DNA of 64,000 nt from Motacilla alba alba. Taxonomy: Eukaryota; Chordata; Aves; Passeriformes; Motacillidae. This document shows, in pieces, positions 1 to 12,900 of the stretch (positions are counted from its first letter, which is position 1; every line of letters starts with the position of its first letter). The notes below the pieces were generated by a model that was not told the origin of the DNA, searched no databases, and saw only the letters and a list, made by a program, of their open reading frames with translations. Location: NCBI RefSeq assembly GCF_015832195.1, contig NC_052017.1:46267652-46331651 (forward strand), written 5' to 3'. Made by a program: the position numbers and the translations under genes.

Positions 1-1023
1 TGCAATCTAGTCAGAGTTTTCATATTCTTCAGGCTAAAAACTGGACCTCATCCTTCCTACCAAGCAGGCGAAACAAATGCTGCTTGCACTCAAGACTCAC
101 TTTAAACATTAATAACCTTGACAGGGTGGAAGACTGGCCACAAGGATCCTCCCTGAGTCCTCAGCCAGATATGAAATCAATATTATTCATTCACTCTGTG
201 TTTTCTATCCATATCTCTTGATCTATTGGCAATAAGTGTTCTATATATGCTGTAACAGGAAGTAATAAAGTTGTTGAACTATTACATGATGAACCCACTC
301 AAACAACTGATGCTTTCAGACATTATATGAATTACATCAATAATGGAAAATTACAGCATGAGATCAGGAACAAGCCATTTTGCTGAGGAGGAGATTCTGC
401 CTAGCCCTGTAAATCCTCCTATTACTCTGTTCCAACCTAAAAGGTCAGCCTAAAGCTCCACTGCAAACAGTTCATCACAACACTTGACTTTGATTTTGTA
501 CTGAAACAAAAGTGCTTATATTGTACAGCTACAGCTGAGAACTTATTGTAGCACTGACAGGTTTCACTACCCAAGCAAATTTTGCACAGCTGACCAGCTC
601 TCATATTTAGAACTTCTGGATGCCATGCAGAAAAGCAATGCTGATTTCTTACAACCCTATGTTTATACTCTTCCTTACATATCTGCTTTTGCTAAAGGTG
701 TTTTCTTCACATGGAATGAGTCCTGAGTTTTGGAACTCCACGTCTTAATTCAAGAGTTTGATTCAAGTTCACTGTTTCAACTGAACTGCAAAAAAAGTCA
801 AAAGAGCATTTTTTAAAATGGCATATGAATAGAATGAAGTGCAGGGCAGTATTGAATAGGACTTAGCAAATTCATTTCACAGAGGTACTTCATTTGGATT
901 CCAGACTGATTATTAAGCTTGCACAATTATAAGAAGTCCGATACCAAATTCTGCCCATTGTACTGAAGAAATTTAATGCAAAGCAAGCAGTATTTCAGAT
1001 TCCAACAGACATTTCAGGCAGAT
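1..1023. other. 3' flank, no gene seen
   Basis: AT-rich unique-looking sequence without a plausible coding frame or clear repeat. A still longer DPY19L1 3' UTR cannot be excluded. Confidence 0.6.
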
Positions 1024-1512
1024 TGTCATAGTTTAACCGAAGCAAGCAGCCAAGCCCCACACAGGCACTTGCTCACTCCTCCACCAGCAGGATCGAGGGG
1101 AGAATCAGGAGAGCAAAAGCCAGAAAAGTCGTGGGCTGAGATACAGACAGTTTAAGACAGAAAGCAAAAAGCAAAAACTGCACACACAAGCAAAAACCAA
1201 GGAATTAATTTAGTGCTTCCCATGGGCAGGCAAGAGCTCATCCATCTCTGGGAGAGCAGGGCCCCACCACCCACAGCAGTGACTTGGAAATACAAACACC
1301 ATCACTCCAAACATCCCTCCCTTCTTCCTCCCTCTCCCCACTTTGTTATACACTGAACATGAAGGCATGGTCTGCAATGTCCTTTTGGTCAGTTTGGGTC
1401 ACCTGTCCTGGCTGTGTCTCCTCCCCACTTCCCACACACCCCCAACTTCCCAGCCAGGGTGGCAGTATGCCTTGGCCCTGCCAAAACACAGCCCGCAGCC
1501 AAAACCAGCACA
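1024..1512. mobile_element. Solo LTR of an avian endogenous retrovirus (degraded)
   Basis: It begins TGTCATAGTTTAACC and ends CAGCACA, with internal blocks (TTGCTCACTCCTCC, GTGGGCTGAGATA, GGTCAGTTTGGGTCACCTG, TCCTGGCTGTGTCTCCTCCC) that I recognise from a common bird LTR family. No internal retroviral genes are present, so it is a solo LTR. No matching target-site duplication was seen. The family name is not assigned and the orientation is uncertain. Confidence 0.75.
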
Positions 1513-3256
1513 ATGATCCAATATTACTAAAATGTAATGGAAACTGTCTTCAAGTATGGAAGTATTCCAGCTTTGTGCCTTAATTACTTTAAGGCCTGCA
1601 TGTATTTAAAGCCAAACTTTCTTGTGTTAAACATTGATCAATTCAGATCTTGCAAAGAGAGAAGCAACTTCAGTGAGAGCTAAGAAGCCTCCAACTTGTG
1701 TTTTCTGGCTGAGGTTGCAGCAATAAGCATAATGTTAACATGGTGCTCCTATGTGTTAAATGCTGTGTTGTTTAAATAAGAATTCTATCATTTGAAACTG
1801 AGAGCAAATTACTGAGATGACAGGAAGTTCATAACATAGGATACCTGATTCCAGAATTCACAGATTTCTTCCTCACAATCATACATATGTTGCATTTTTT
1901 ACCCCATATTTTTTCATTACTAAATTTTATCACATAAATATCAAACAGATGAAAATAATTATTTGGGTTTCAGAGCAGTTTAAAGAGAAGAACAGCATAA
2001 TATACCTGGAGATGAAAATTTGCAGTGTCTGGCCATGTACTGAGTAACAGTCACCTCCTCAATAAATGATGAACATTTTTACTAAAGCCCATCTTTGAAC
2101 CTTTACTTTCAAATATTTCTTCATTCCATCGATCTTTTCACATAGTCCTGCACTGATATTTTGAATAAAAAGGAAGCCAGAAAGAAGTGTGTGATTTTGG
2201 TTTAATCATCTGCAGCCCTTCTGTGCATTTTTTTAGTTGAAAGTTTGGCTTCAGTCGTATCTGCTGTGGTAACTGTGTTAAACATCAGTTTAACAGACAT
2301 AAGAGAAGTGTAATACCTACCAGAAACATGAGCACAATTTCCATCTTTCTCTTTTTTATTTAACCACATAAGTACATGTCAACAGTTGGCATAAACTTCA
2401 TAAAAATACAGTACCTTTTTGTGCCGAAACACTAGTCACAATGTTTATATAAAGACTTTTTCCTGCTTCCTTGAATTCAATTAACATTTTAAAAAGTGAC
2501 TTCCCAAAAGCCCTTTTTTTGTGAGTTTCCTTATAGAAATTTTTCCAAAATCTATTCTGTAAAAGTTAAAAAGCTAATGCATTTTCAGCCATTCTCCCTC
2601 ACCCTCTCAATAAAACAGATTATAAAAAAATAAGATGTTTTATAATACTGATCAGTTGTTATACTACTACTTTATCACAGGTTCCCATTTAATTGACACT
2701 GTTACAGGCGTGATGGATGGTGTCCCTATTAACATCCAGGATCACCAGATGCAATTAGGGCTGAAAAGACCAGTCATACCAACAGACTGATGTGAACAAA
2801 AAAAAAAAAAACCTAGATGAAACAAATCCAAACCATGAACGACACAGGGCGAAACATCAGACCTTAGCACTCTTATGATGCAGCAGAATCACAATTACTG
2901 TGATAGCTCCCAATGGCAATAAACATACAAAAATTCTACCAAGTCAGTTAAACGACTAAAGGGTGTCCTCGCACTGGGTATCTTGGAAAGTGAGCTCTCT
3001 ATTATCTAATTATAATACTGGTGTGACATCAAGATGACAGAAAAACAGCAGAGCCAGTCTAATAATGCTGGAGCAATTATACCCACACAACTGACTACAC
3101 CCATAGCACAACTGGGATAAATTTCATTTTTCTTTAATGCTGATGAAAAAGTCCAGTCAGGATCTAATACATGGGGAAAGGAAAAAGGGGCATTAAATTT
3201 TGAAAGTAATTTCTTATCAAGTTAGGCGCTGAAGGTCTAGTTAAGGCAGTGAAGGA
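1513..3256. other. Between LTR and proximal poly(A) signal: flank or extended 3' UTR
   Basis: AT-rich, with no open frame of note. It holds the distal poly(A) candidate at 2355-2360. Confidence 0.5.
2355..2360 (-). promoter_or_regulatory. Candidate distal poly(A) signal AATAAA
   Basis: Plus-strand TTTATT in a T-rich context, about 1.4 kb past the stop codon. It would give a long 3' UTR isoform. Confidence 0.35.
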
Positions 3257-3262
3257 TTTATT
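3257..3262 (-). promoter_or_regulatory. Candidate proximal poly(A) signal AATAAA
   Basis: Plus-strand TTTATT, the first canonical hexamer 516 nt downstream of the stop codon. Cleavage would be expected near 3240. Confidence 0.5.
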
Positions 3263-3777
3263 TTAGTATCTTTCTAAGGCTATGACAGATTTTTCCTGAA
3301 TAAAGCATTTTCCCTTAAAAATTTCATGTATATTATGCCAGCTTATTCTGAATGCATAAGAATGCTAAAAACTCTTGGACACTGAGAAGCTAAACTATTG
3401 CTTACTGCAAATATTACCCTTATTAGTCATCTTTTTTAATATCAATAGGATTCCAATAACATGCACCAAAAAAATGAAGTTTCAAGTCCACCTATGAACT
3501 TTTCCATAGCTACTTTTAGTTCTTTTTGGATCAGTGTTAAATAAAATGTGCAAACATATAATCATTTGCATAGCAAATCTCAAGGGACTGACCCTGAAAT
3601 AGAAATCCAAACTGTTAGGTTTAAGATATTTCTATAATCAGAATTCACTTAAAATGGTAAAAAATAAAATACACATTTTTCCATTTTAAGTCTAGTAAAA
3701 AAGGTATTTCTGATTTAGAATTTTTACAGTTACTAGTTTAAAGATTTGAAAGACTGATGCTTCATTGCATTGAAATA
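3257..3777 (-). other. DPY19L1: DPY19L1 3' UTR (minimum extent)
   Basis: AT-rich sequence immediately after the stop codon. It is bounded here by the first canonical AATAAA on the minus strand (plus TTTATT at 3257-3262), which implies a UTR of roughly 540 nt. A longer form ending near 2.35 kb is equally possible. The extent is inference. Confidence 0.55.
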
Positions 3778-3934
3778 TTATTCCTTTGGAATCTTCAAGA
3801 CTCTGTAATTGCTATTTTCAAATACTGTGATGAAATATGGCCTGGAATCCTTGCTCATAAGGGTACATAAAGGAATTTTTCCTCTATTAGCAGGATCTTC
3901 GACATCCCAAATTTCAGGCATACTGCAGCCAGGC
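3778..3934 (-). CDS. DPY19L1: DPY19L1 coding exon 23 with stop codon
   Basis: 157 nt, residues 718-769 and TAA at 3778-3780. It encodes [16 protein letters not shown] and continues to the C-terminus [15 protein letters not shown]. The family ends in the same way (VLxxxKE in DPY19L1), so the stop looks genuine. Acceptor CTATTTTTTAG. Confidence 0.97.
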
Positions 3935-6900
3935 CTAAAAAATAGGAATATGAAAAGAGAAATGAAGAAATGCCATAAAATTCTCATGAACCTTCCTTCA
4001 TAGTGCCCCATGAATACTTGATTGTGCCATCTGTATTTTTTAAGTTTGTCTTTATACTAAACATATTATCAGATTACAAAATCAATAAATATAGTAGTAA
4101 TTTAAAAATAGTATTGAGAATGTGTAAAATGCATCTGGCTTTTGTGGGTATGTAATTAATAAAGAATTAATTTGGAGGAGGGAGCACATAAAACAACGCA
4201 AATTATGCAACACATTATACATCACCAGGGACCCTTAAATCTTCCTATTAAATGGAGGGTGATATACATATTGCTAACATTCCTAAAGAAAATTCAGGAA
4301 ATAAAACACCTTAAGAAAGTAGTAATTCCTTGCTTTTTATAAAAGATCATAGCCAACATCAATTCTCTGTACAACTGCCTTTCAAAGTTATAATAAGTGT
4401 GAATATTCTAATTTTATCAAAGATAATAGAAAAGAAATTGAACAGATACATTTAATTTTAACTAAATGAAAAGAAAATAAAATCAAAAATCCAAACTAAT
4501 TGTGCTCTGGAGGCCAGAAAGAGAAGCCAAAGGGGGTGAGGGGGGAAATAAAAGCATAGCTCTTTCTGAAGAACATCTTAAATGTGACAAAATTTTTAGT
4601 GACTATTTGTGGTCATAACATTTTGGTGCTCCAACTGTCTTTTATTCTGCACCTTTTATTCATACCAGACTTTCATTATACACACACATCTGTTCTTGCC
4701 ATCAGAGAATAACTGCTTCTTTCCTTTGTAATTACTTCTTTCCTTCAGTGTTTTACAGTGAAGTTTAAAAACTCATACCACACAGCTTTCCAGGTTCACA
4801 CAAAGAACACAGGGCTGCTAATGAGGATAAAGTAAATTATATCAGTTACTATCTACAGATGCTGGACAAAAATGTATTTTGGACACTTTTAATAAATAAA
4901 CCACAAATCAACACTCCAAAACTTAATATGAATCTTAGACCACATATTTCAGGGGTGTATCATTCTTGTGAGAAAGAGGGAGATTACTTACTTTTTTCTG
5001 CTTACACACAATGACTCTTCAAGGATGTAGTAATTCACTCCTAGTTTTATCAAATCTCTTTTTACTTGACTTGCAGGTTTTCGACTGTACATGGAATACA
5101 CTACTTTAGTTCTGGCCCTTCAAAAAGAAAAATCTAAGGGTTAGCTGCAATAGAGCATGAAAATGTAAGCTTTATTAGACTGGGGAGGAAGGCTTTTTTA
5201 TTTCACAAGGTAGCTATGCTAAAGCAAAGTTTACATTAATAGTGCCATTTGCTTAAGTATGATCACATCTTCAGAAATATAACGATTCCAAGAACAAGTT
5301 ATACAGCCCTTTGATTTTTCTGTAGCAGGAGACAACTGTGAACTGCAAGTGCAAAGATGTCAAAGCAATGCATTCACCACAATACTCAAGGCTAGAAACG
5401 ACCTTGCTTGGACTAGGGTAATCAGGAGGAATCAATCCTGTGCCAAGTCTCTCCACAAAAGATCTCCATCACTGTGTGTCACTATGGTCACACTGCCCTT
5501 GCTGGGACATTTTGAAATGCAGAGCACAAGACCTGGAGTTTGCCTACAGTCATCAAGCAAAATCAGCCCTTGGACACCATGATCCTGTTTTTGAACTAGA
5601 AGACCTTTAAGGTTCCTCTAGTCCATATCACATCCAGTAATATCCTCCTCTGAATGTGCAAAGCATGATGCTGTTAAAGCCCATCCATCTTCTGACACTT
5701 AATACAGGTATAGCCTGTACCTTATTTTTCCCAAATATGCCCTGTCCCGTGATTTTGTAACTAGGACAGAATATTTCAGTTTAAAGGGACCTACAGTGAT
5801 CATCCAAGTCCCACTGTCTACCAGTTCGGGGCTGGTTAGTTTAAAAGTTAAAGCCTGTTAACGCCAGGAGAACTAAGGACATAAGGCATGTAAAATAAAT
5901 CCATGCCCTTTCTCTTTTATCCCTCTCTATCTTGCTGCTTCTTTGTTGTGTTGGATTTCTTTTAATCAGTTTCACCAAATTAACAAAAAAATGATGCTAC
6001 ACTATTAAATTTAGTAAAAGAAATTCAGGACCTTTTCAGATAAATCAATTTCAATTTAGGCAAATATTCTGATTTTGAAAATAACAAGAGTACAAATCTT
6101 AGTAACTCCAGCACAAAATTTCAGCTTCAATAATTAACCAATTATAACAAAAAATGACAGCCCATCACAGAAAGCTAATAGAAATAAATACACTGGCTGT
6201 ACTGGAAAAAAATACTGCATCTGTCTACAATGTCAGGAGTAACTAGAATGAAGAAAGGATATAACTGAACTGATGAAATCCAACTCCTTAACTCAATTCT
6301 GATTTTGAAGTTTAAAGCCATATCTGTCCCAAGAGTGTATCCTTTCTGATGAACACAAATCTTCAAGAAATAACGTGTTTTCTTTCTGACTGAAATATCT
6401 AAGCCTGTTCTATGAGAGTTTAACTAATTTTACAATGCCACTACTACTGTGTATTACAGACATTACGAGAATCAATAGCAGACACAAATAAAACCTCAAC
6501 TGCAAAATTTACCTTAATCCTGCATCTTCATAGTGAGGATGATTTACAATAGGACGAAGTGTAGACAATTTAACACTTGCCATTGTAGGCATTGCTCCTG
6601 CAAAAACTGCATCTGAAATTCACAATCAAAGGCATTTTTGAAATGAGGAATCAAACAATTAGAGAAGCAATTCAAATATCTGAACAGTAATCCTGTAGAA
6701 AAACCATGAAAAGAGTAGGATACTCCTTTTTAAAAGGCCATACTTGACATCAACAGGAAATGCACAAAATCAGTGTTTTAGTTTGGGTTTTTTGTAACCT
6801 TGAACTCAATATAAGCAATTAGATAACTAAGCACCTAAGAATGGAGATTTAATTAATACATCTTATTTTACTTGAATGGGTAGAATTACAGACTTATTAT

Positions 6901-9900
6901 AATAACCCTTTCATCAGTCCACTGTGGCTTTAACATATATTCCCTCTAGAAAGGAAACTACCTTGTTTCCAAACAGTTTTCTGACAGATTTTAGGAAAAG
7001 GAGGGGTGCAACCACAACACACACAGACATTTTTAATTCTTTCTAGCAAAATGCTGATCATGTACCCACATACAGGACCAGAATCATTTAAGTAAAAACC
7101 TATTTTAACTGGACTTGGCAAAGATGCTTTTGTTGAAAATACTCCACCAGTGGTTAGAACCTCCAGAACAGTAGCCAGGAGTCCAACAAAGACAGCTTTC
7201 GGTGCTTTTTTCCACTGGACATAGCTTTTATGTGGACAAGTAGACATACCAGAGTTACAGATAGTAGCAACACCTCTGCAGTCATTTGTGACAGGTTCCA
7301 TGGTTCAACCTCACAATAAATGGGGACATCCTACATTATTAAATAGTTCACCTTGTCTGGTATTGACTTGTATCCACTCTAGAAGTTCTTCCTGTGGCAA
7401 ATTGCTAAATTCTCCCATGATGTTCCACTGAGTTCGAAGGTTTGCAGATCCCTCTATTGTCATCAATGCTAAAATAGCAAAGACCAATGTTTTGGGCTGG
7501 ACTTTATAGAAGAGCCATCCAAACAACTGAAATGCAAGAATCAATTAATTCCTAGACAACAATTCTGTAATGTATGCAGAACAATTCATTTTTATTTCTC
7601 TATGAGGAATCTAACATATATTGCACTATGAAACATCTCTGCTATTTCTTCTCCACTAAACTTCAGATTATAATTCATAGTATTATAATATAGTTCAGAA
7701 CTTCCTATTATATACAATATATACTGTATTTCAAAATGCAATTCCTAAGAATTACTCATGTTTAACAAATATTGCACATTACATTTGCAACTCAAAATAA
7801 ATAAAAAAAGCATTTTAAAATTCACATTAATGTAAACTTTTAAAGTTGTATGTCAAGTCTCAAATATCAAAATCTGCAAGTAAAGATGATTCAATAAAGC
7901 TAACTGGACTTTTACAGTGTTTTATATCCTGTTTCCATCCAGAGTTTTGCCTGTAGTGTACAGATTAGAGATTGTACCGCAAACTTTTGAAACATATTAG
8001 AAACATAGAAAGACAGACATTGAGGACAGTAAGCTTAATGATGCTTTATATCCCACTCTTTCCTTTCTTAAACTGGGCTTGCATTGTTTCCTAAAGACAA
8101 TTTGCTGGAGGCTCTAAGCAAATATTCATAAATACGTGAAAAGGGGTAGTTAAAAAAGCAGTACTAAATTTGCTGTGTTGAAGCTTAATTTGAGCAGTAA
8201 TACTTTACCACATCCATATTTGAACCATTAAATAAGAAAGTATAAACTACTATTTTTTTCCCAATTAGAAAGCTCCAAACATCAAAAACATGAAACCCCT
8301 ACTAAATAAATACATTTCATTCATAATAATGTTACCAGGTGTTTTTTTAATTAAAGCATGAAACAATAAAAGAAAGTATCTCAGTAGAAGCTCCCACAAG
8401 GCTGACTACACCAATAAAGTAGTGTGTGTTATCTTTCTTATAAATTAACCACAAACTACCTCAGACTATTAAAATTCTCCAGCCACCTCTCCAAAAATAC
8501 AGTATACTCTACTCTCATTCCTAAAGACTCACTAAACACTCTGAGAAGAACAGCAATACTATCCAGGGAAAGTAAATATCCCAAACAGGCCTGACCACTG
8601 TGTGGATCCGGAAGGATGAAGTGAAATGAATTCATTTGTAGGCTGCTCTACGTGAGCAAACCTCCTTTTCAGCAACAGCTGCAAAAGTGTCACTTCACTG
8701 TCATGTCAGAACTTTGACAGTTCCACAACTTTTAAAATCAAAGAAAATTACATTACTGTCACGCTTTTATAAAGCCTCATTGATGTTCAAAGTCTCTGAA
8801 TTTAGCACTATTTTGTTTACACAAGGAGCCTTGAATGATGGAATATATATGCAATGCAAAAGAAGCATTTCTTTCATCGGATGCTGCTCCTTTTATGTTT
8901 TTTTTTTTAATCAATTCAAGGTTTTGGGTTGGCTTTAGTTTTTTCACTATTTTCCCCAAATTAATACTTTAAGTCTTTCTCCAGCTATTTTATTTTGTTT
9001 TTAAAATTTCCACTCAGGATAGCATAATTTCCCCTAACAGAAAGGAGAAATGTGTGGATGCAAATGGTCAAAAGTCTGCACAGCAACAACAGAAGATCTG
9101 GGCCTAACCCGAAGTACAAACAATAACTTAAATGACAAAAGTGAATCAATCCCTAATTTAATTACTCCTCCTTGTTCAACCTAAGAGAAGTAAAGGTTCT
9201 AATCACAGATTTCTCGTACTTCAAATGCAGCTGTGCAGAAGAAGGGAGTTACTCCCTTTGCAAAGATGCAGCTACTTTATATTTTTATTTCATTAAAAAT
9301 CCTTTCTTGAAAATGTGTTATGAAGTGAATTACTTTCCAATGAAAATCAACATTAGGTCACTTCTTTTCATCAGAAAGCATTCCAGAGAATGAAAATATT
9401 CTTTATTAGAAAAAGAACATTATCATTTTTATTGCCCATCAGCTACCACAAGCTGCTGGTAATGGAAAAATGGAAAGTGCAGGGATTCATGCAAAGGGCT
9501 GAAAGAACACAACATACACAATTTCTTTTCCATGTGCAAACAGTAATTTTTAGCCTCAAAACAAATTAGATATACTAACATACCACTGCAGATAAGCTTT
9601 CATGGTCTGCTAGATGAAAGGGCTGTTTGACCTCAATTACATTAAGATACCTGCCTATCTTAAATTTGCTTAAATTTTTCTTGCATCTGTAAAACCAAAT
9701 TGTCACTTATTAACTTATGTTCATTCAAACATCTAAAACACTATCCCAAGGATAAAGTGTACTAAGTGTTAATCAATCATTTTGTCACAAGTCCCATCTT
9801 CCTCCATCCAAGAAATTCTGGATCAGTATTGCACATACAATCAGATTTTTCAGCCTCTTCCTCAGCTGCCAGTAGGATAGAAAAAGCTCATTAAAAAACA

Positions 9901-12900
9901 CTTCATATTTTCCTGGCCCTACAAAAACAAGCAAACCAACCAAAACAAGAACAAAAAGAGAAAAGTTTTCTTATTGTTTGCTAAAGTCTTAGAAGTGATC
10001 TGCTCAATGGTGGTTCAACAGCCTTATGGGCCAGTGTTTGTCTACCATGCTGAAGCCAGTCCTTTATTGCTTGGAAGATTGTCAGCCTCTCTCTACTAAA
10101 GCAAGCACACACCTGTCAGACCAGAAAAAAAATCCAGCTTGTCTTCTATGAGTATCAATCAACACCAACCTGGGGAACAGCTGGACAGGCAAAAGAACCT
10201 TCACTAATAACAAGACAAGGAAATCAATTTTATTTTCCCTTATGCTGTTCACCTGAAGTTGGATTCACTTGAACACTTCTCACAGGCCCAAGCCAGGGCC
10301 AGGATATTCCCAAACTGTATTATGCAGCACTGCTGGTCATTTATCCCTTTCTGCACAAAATAAATGTCTGACCTGCAGCAATCTAAAGCCCTTCCCTAGC
10401 AGTCATGACCTGTTTCTTTCAAGCCAACTATGCCTCCATGATGCTGTAATGAAGGAAGGGAAAGTCACTGGACCAGAGTCACCTGATCCAATGGGGCAGC
10501 TCCCAGAACAGGTTATCATCTGCAACTGCAGCTCCCTGAGAAGCTTACTCTCACTCTACAATAGGAAACAGCAGAACAATCAAAGGGCCAAAATGCAGCT
10601 GGAAGCAGCAGATAAAAATATATTGACAAAATATCGTCCTCCCTTCCACTATTTACACACTTATGATGCATGGCATCCTCAAAGATCCAACATGCAACAA
10701 TTATGAAAAGCACCAGGATTCACTAACTGGCCTGATGACCTCAGCAGCAGTACTAAACACCAACAACAATCCAGGAAAAATTACTGAAATGCTATTACTC
10801 TGGTGCTTAAAAAAAAAAAAAGTCACCATGCAGCTAAAAAAAATCAGCACAGATTTTACTGTGGCTCAAATTACAAAAATACTTTTAGTCCTGGACTAAC
10901 AGGGTAGAAAAGCCCATCAAGAAATTCACAGGTAAAAAAGAACTAAGAACAAATCAAGTTTCGACAGCATTAATCTAAATCATAATTGTTATCCAGAAAT
11001 TGGATGTTAAAAGAACATTTTTTCATTTTGTTCCTCTGACTTTTGAAAAGCAACTTCATTTCAAATTACTCAGAAACACCTTATTAAAGTTCACTTAGAA
11101 AAATAACCAGTGCAACTGCTATTGCTTGAATAACCAGACCACCTAAGAGGGTGCCTGCATTTCAAGAACAACTAAGAGCTTCAAATGAAACATTTGTGAA
11201 TCTTCCAGGATAGCAAGCATGTAGAGGAAATTCCTAATATTATATTAGGAAGTATTCCTTCCAATCCTCAATTATAAGGTGGCTAAAGAAGGAGGTTTTG
11301 ATAATATCTAAGCATTTTTTATTTTAAGTGTAGAGATTAATTTGATTTTGGCAAACACAAGGCACTTTCACCTATGCCAAGTACATCAGGCATCAAGAAA
11401 GGGATGAGCACATTTAAGCAGACTGATACTGTGTAATCTGTCCAGTGTTATAAAGAACTACCTTCTCTAAAGATCATTTAGGAAGCAGTTCAGTTTTCTG
11501 GGAAACAATTATTTGTTCACTGGCCTAACATGAGATAGCTTTCTCCTCTTTGCATAAATCTGTCTCATTCACTCATCTTCCAGTTGTCCGACAAGGGTAT
11601 CAGCTGTTACACAGACAGGAATTGCCTTCACCATAGCACCCTAATTCCCTTTTAGACAATTTCTACGAAACCGCAGTGCAGGGTGACAGGAAGCTCTGAA
11701 GATCCAGCCCTGCTGCTTTGAGCATGGTCACCCAGAGCCAAATGCCCCTGGTCCATGTCCAGACAGCTTCTGAATACCTCCAAGGATGGACACTCCACCA
11801 TGTCCCTGGGCAATCTGTGCCAAGGCTTTTCACCCTCCCAGTGAAAAAGTTTCCCCATGTTCAGAGGGAACTGCCCACGTTTCAGTGTGTGCCCATCGCC
11901 TCTGGTCCTGTCACTGGGCACCACATGAAAGACCCTGCTACTCCTCCCAGCTTTGCACCATCAGCAAACTTGCTGAGGGTACACTCTGCCCCACCATTCA
12001 GTCCATTAACAAAGACACTGAGCAGCCTTGGACCCAGCACTGGCCCCTCAGGTTACTGGCCTTCGACCAGACTCGGCACCACCAATTTCGGGGCCCAGCT
12101 GTTCAGACATTTTTCAATCTACCTTTCCTGCCTGCTTTCCAGACAAAGGACTACTTACCCTACTTTTGCTGCATATTCAAAGCTTCTAAAATAGCTATTT
12201 AAATAGAGATTTAATCATGTTCACTTCTCAGAAACAAAGATAATGAAACATGGAAAGCCTATTCTAAGACCTTTTATATCTGAAGGAAATCTAGTAACAT
12301 TTGATGTTACAGATTATTGAAAGTAGTACAATTAAGTCTGAGTTAGGCATGTGAGTTTCGATTTTTATGACTGAAATGTTTTCAACATGCAAGACATCAA
12401 ACAAGACTTCTAGAAAGAATTAATAGGCAAGAAATATGCAAGGCAATAAGCTCTGAAGAGCTGTGAAAACACAGTGTAAACAAAGACAAACACCGGATAA
12501 AATTAATAGTCAATAAAAACTTGCAGTGGCATAGAGGTGTGCAAACACAGTAAAATCTAAGATATGTCCCCCTGTGCTCAAGCTTGATACACAGCATATT
12601 AACTCACATAATAATGCAGTTGGACAAGTTGCATAAAGCAAGCCTTTTGCTTTATTTGGGAAGAGGGAAGAATGGAACCATTTTTGACAGGCAATATAAT
12701 CTGGTTTATTTTTATCTGGTACCCTCAGATTCAGCAATTACACACAGAGAAATCTACTTTAGGACAAATATCTGTGTAATACTCTAAGTACTGAGATAGC
12801 TACAGGATAAAAGAGACCTTACCTGTTTTGAACACACCAAGGAAGCCATAATACACAGATGTGGTGTTAAAAACAGCTTTAGTCTCATGATTAAAATTGC

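Noticed and set aside
6930..7301. 123-residue minus-strand frame containing KAVFVG, close to exon 20
   Set aside because: It superficially resembles the DAVFAG start of exon 21, but the similarity stops after a few residues. The true exon 21 is at 6513-6612 with correct phase and splice sites, so this is intronic chance.
10269..10706. 145-residue plus-strand frame in intron 19
   Set aside because: No recognisable domain and no promoter or splice context; most likely chance.
11718..12202. Overlapping 158- and 138-residue plus frames
   Set aside because: Both lie in reverse-complement CR1 sequence.
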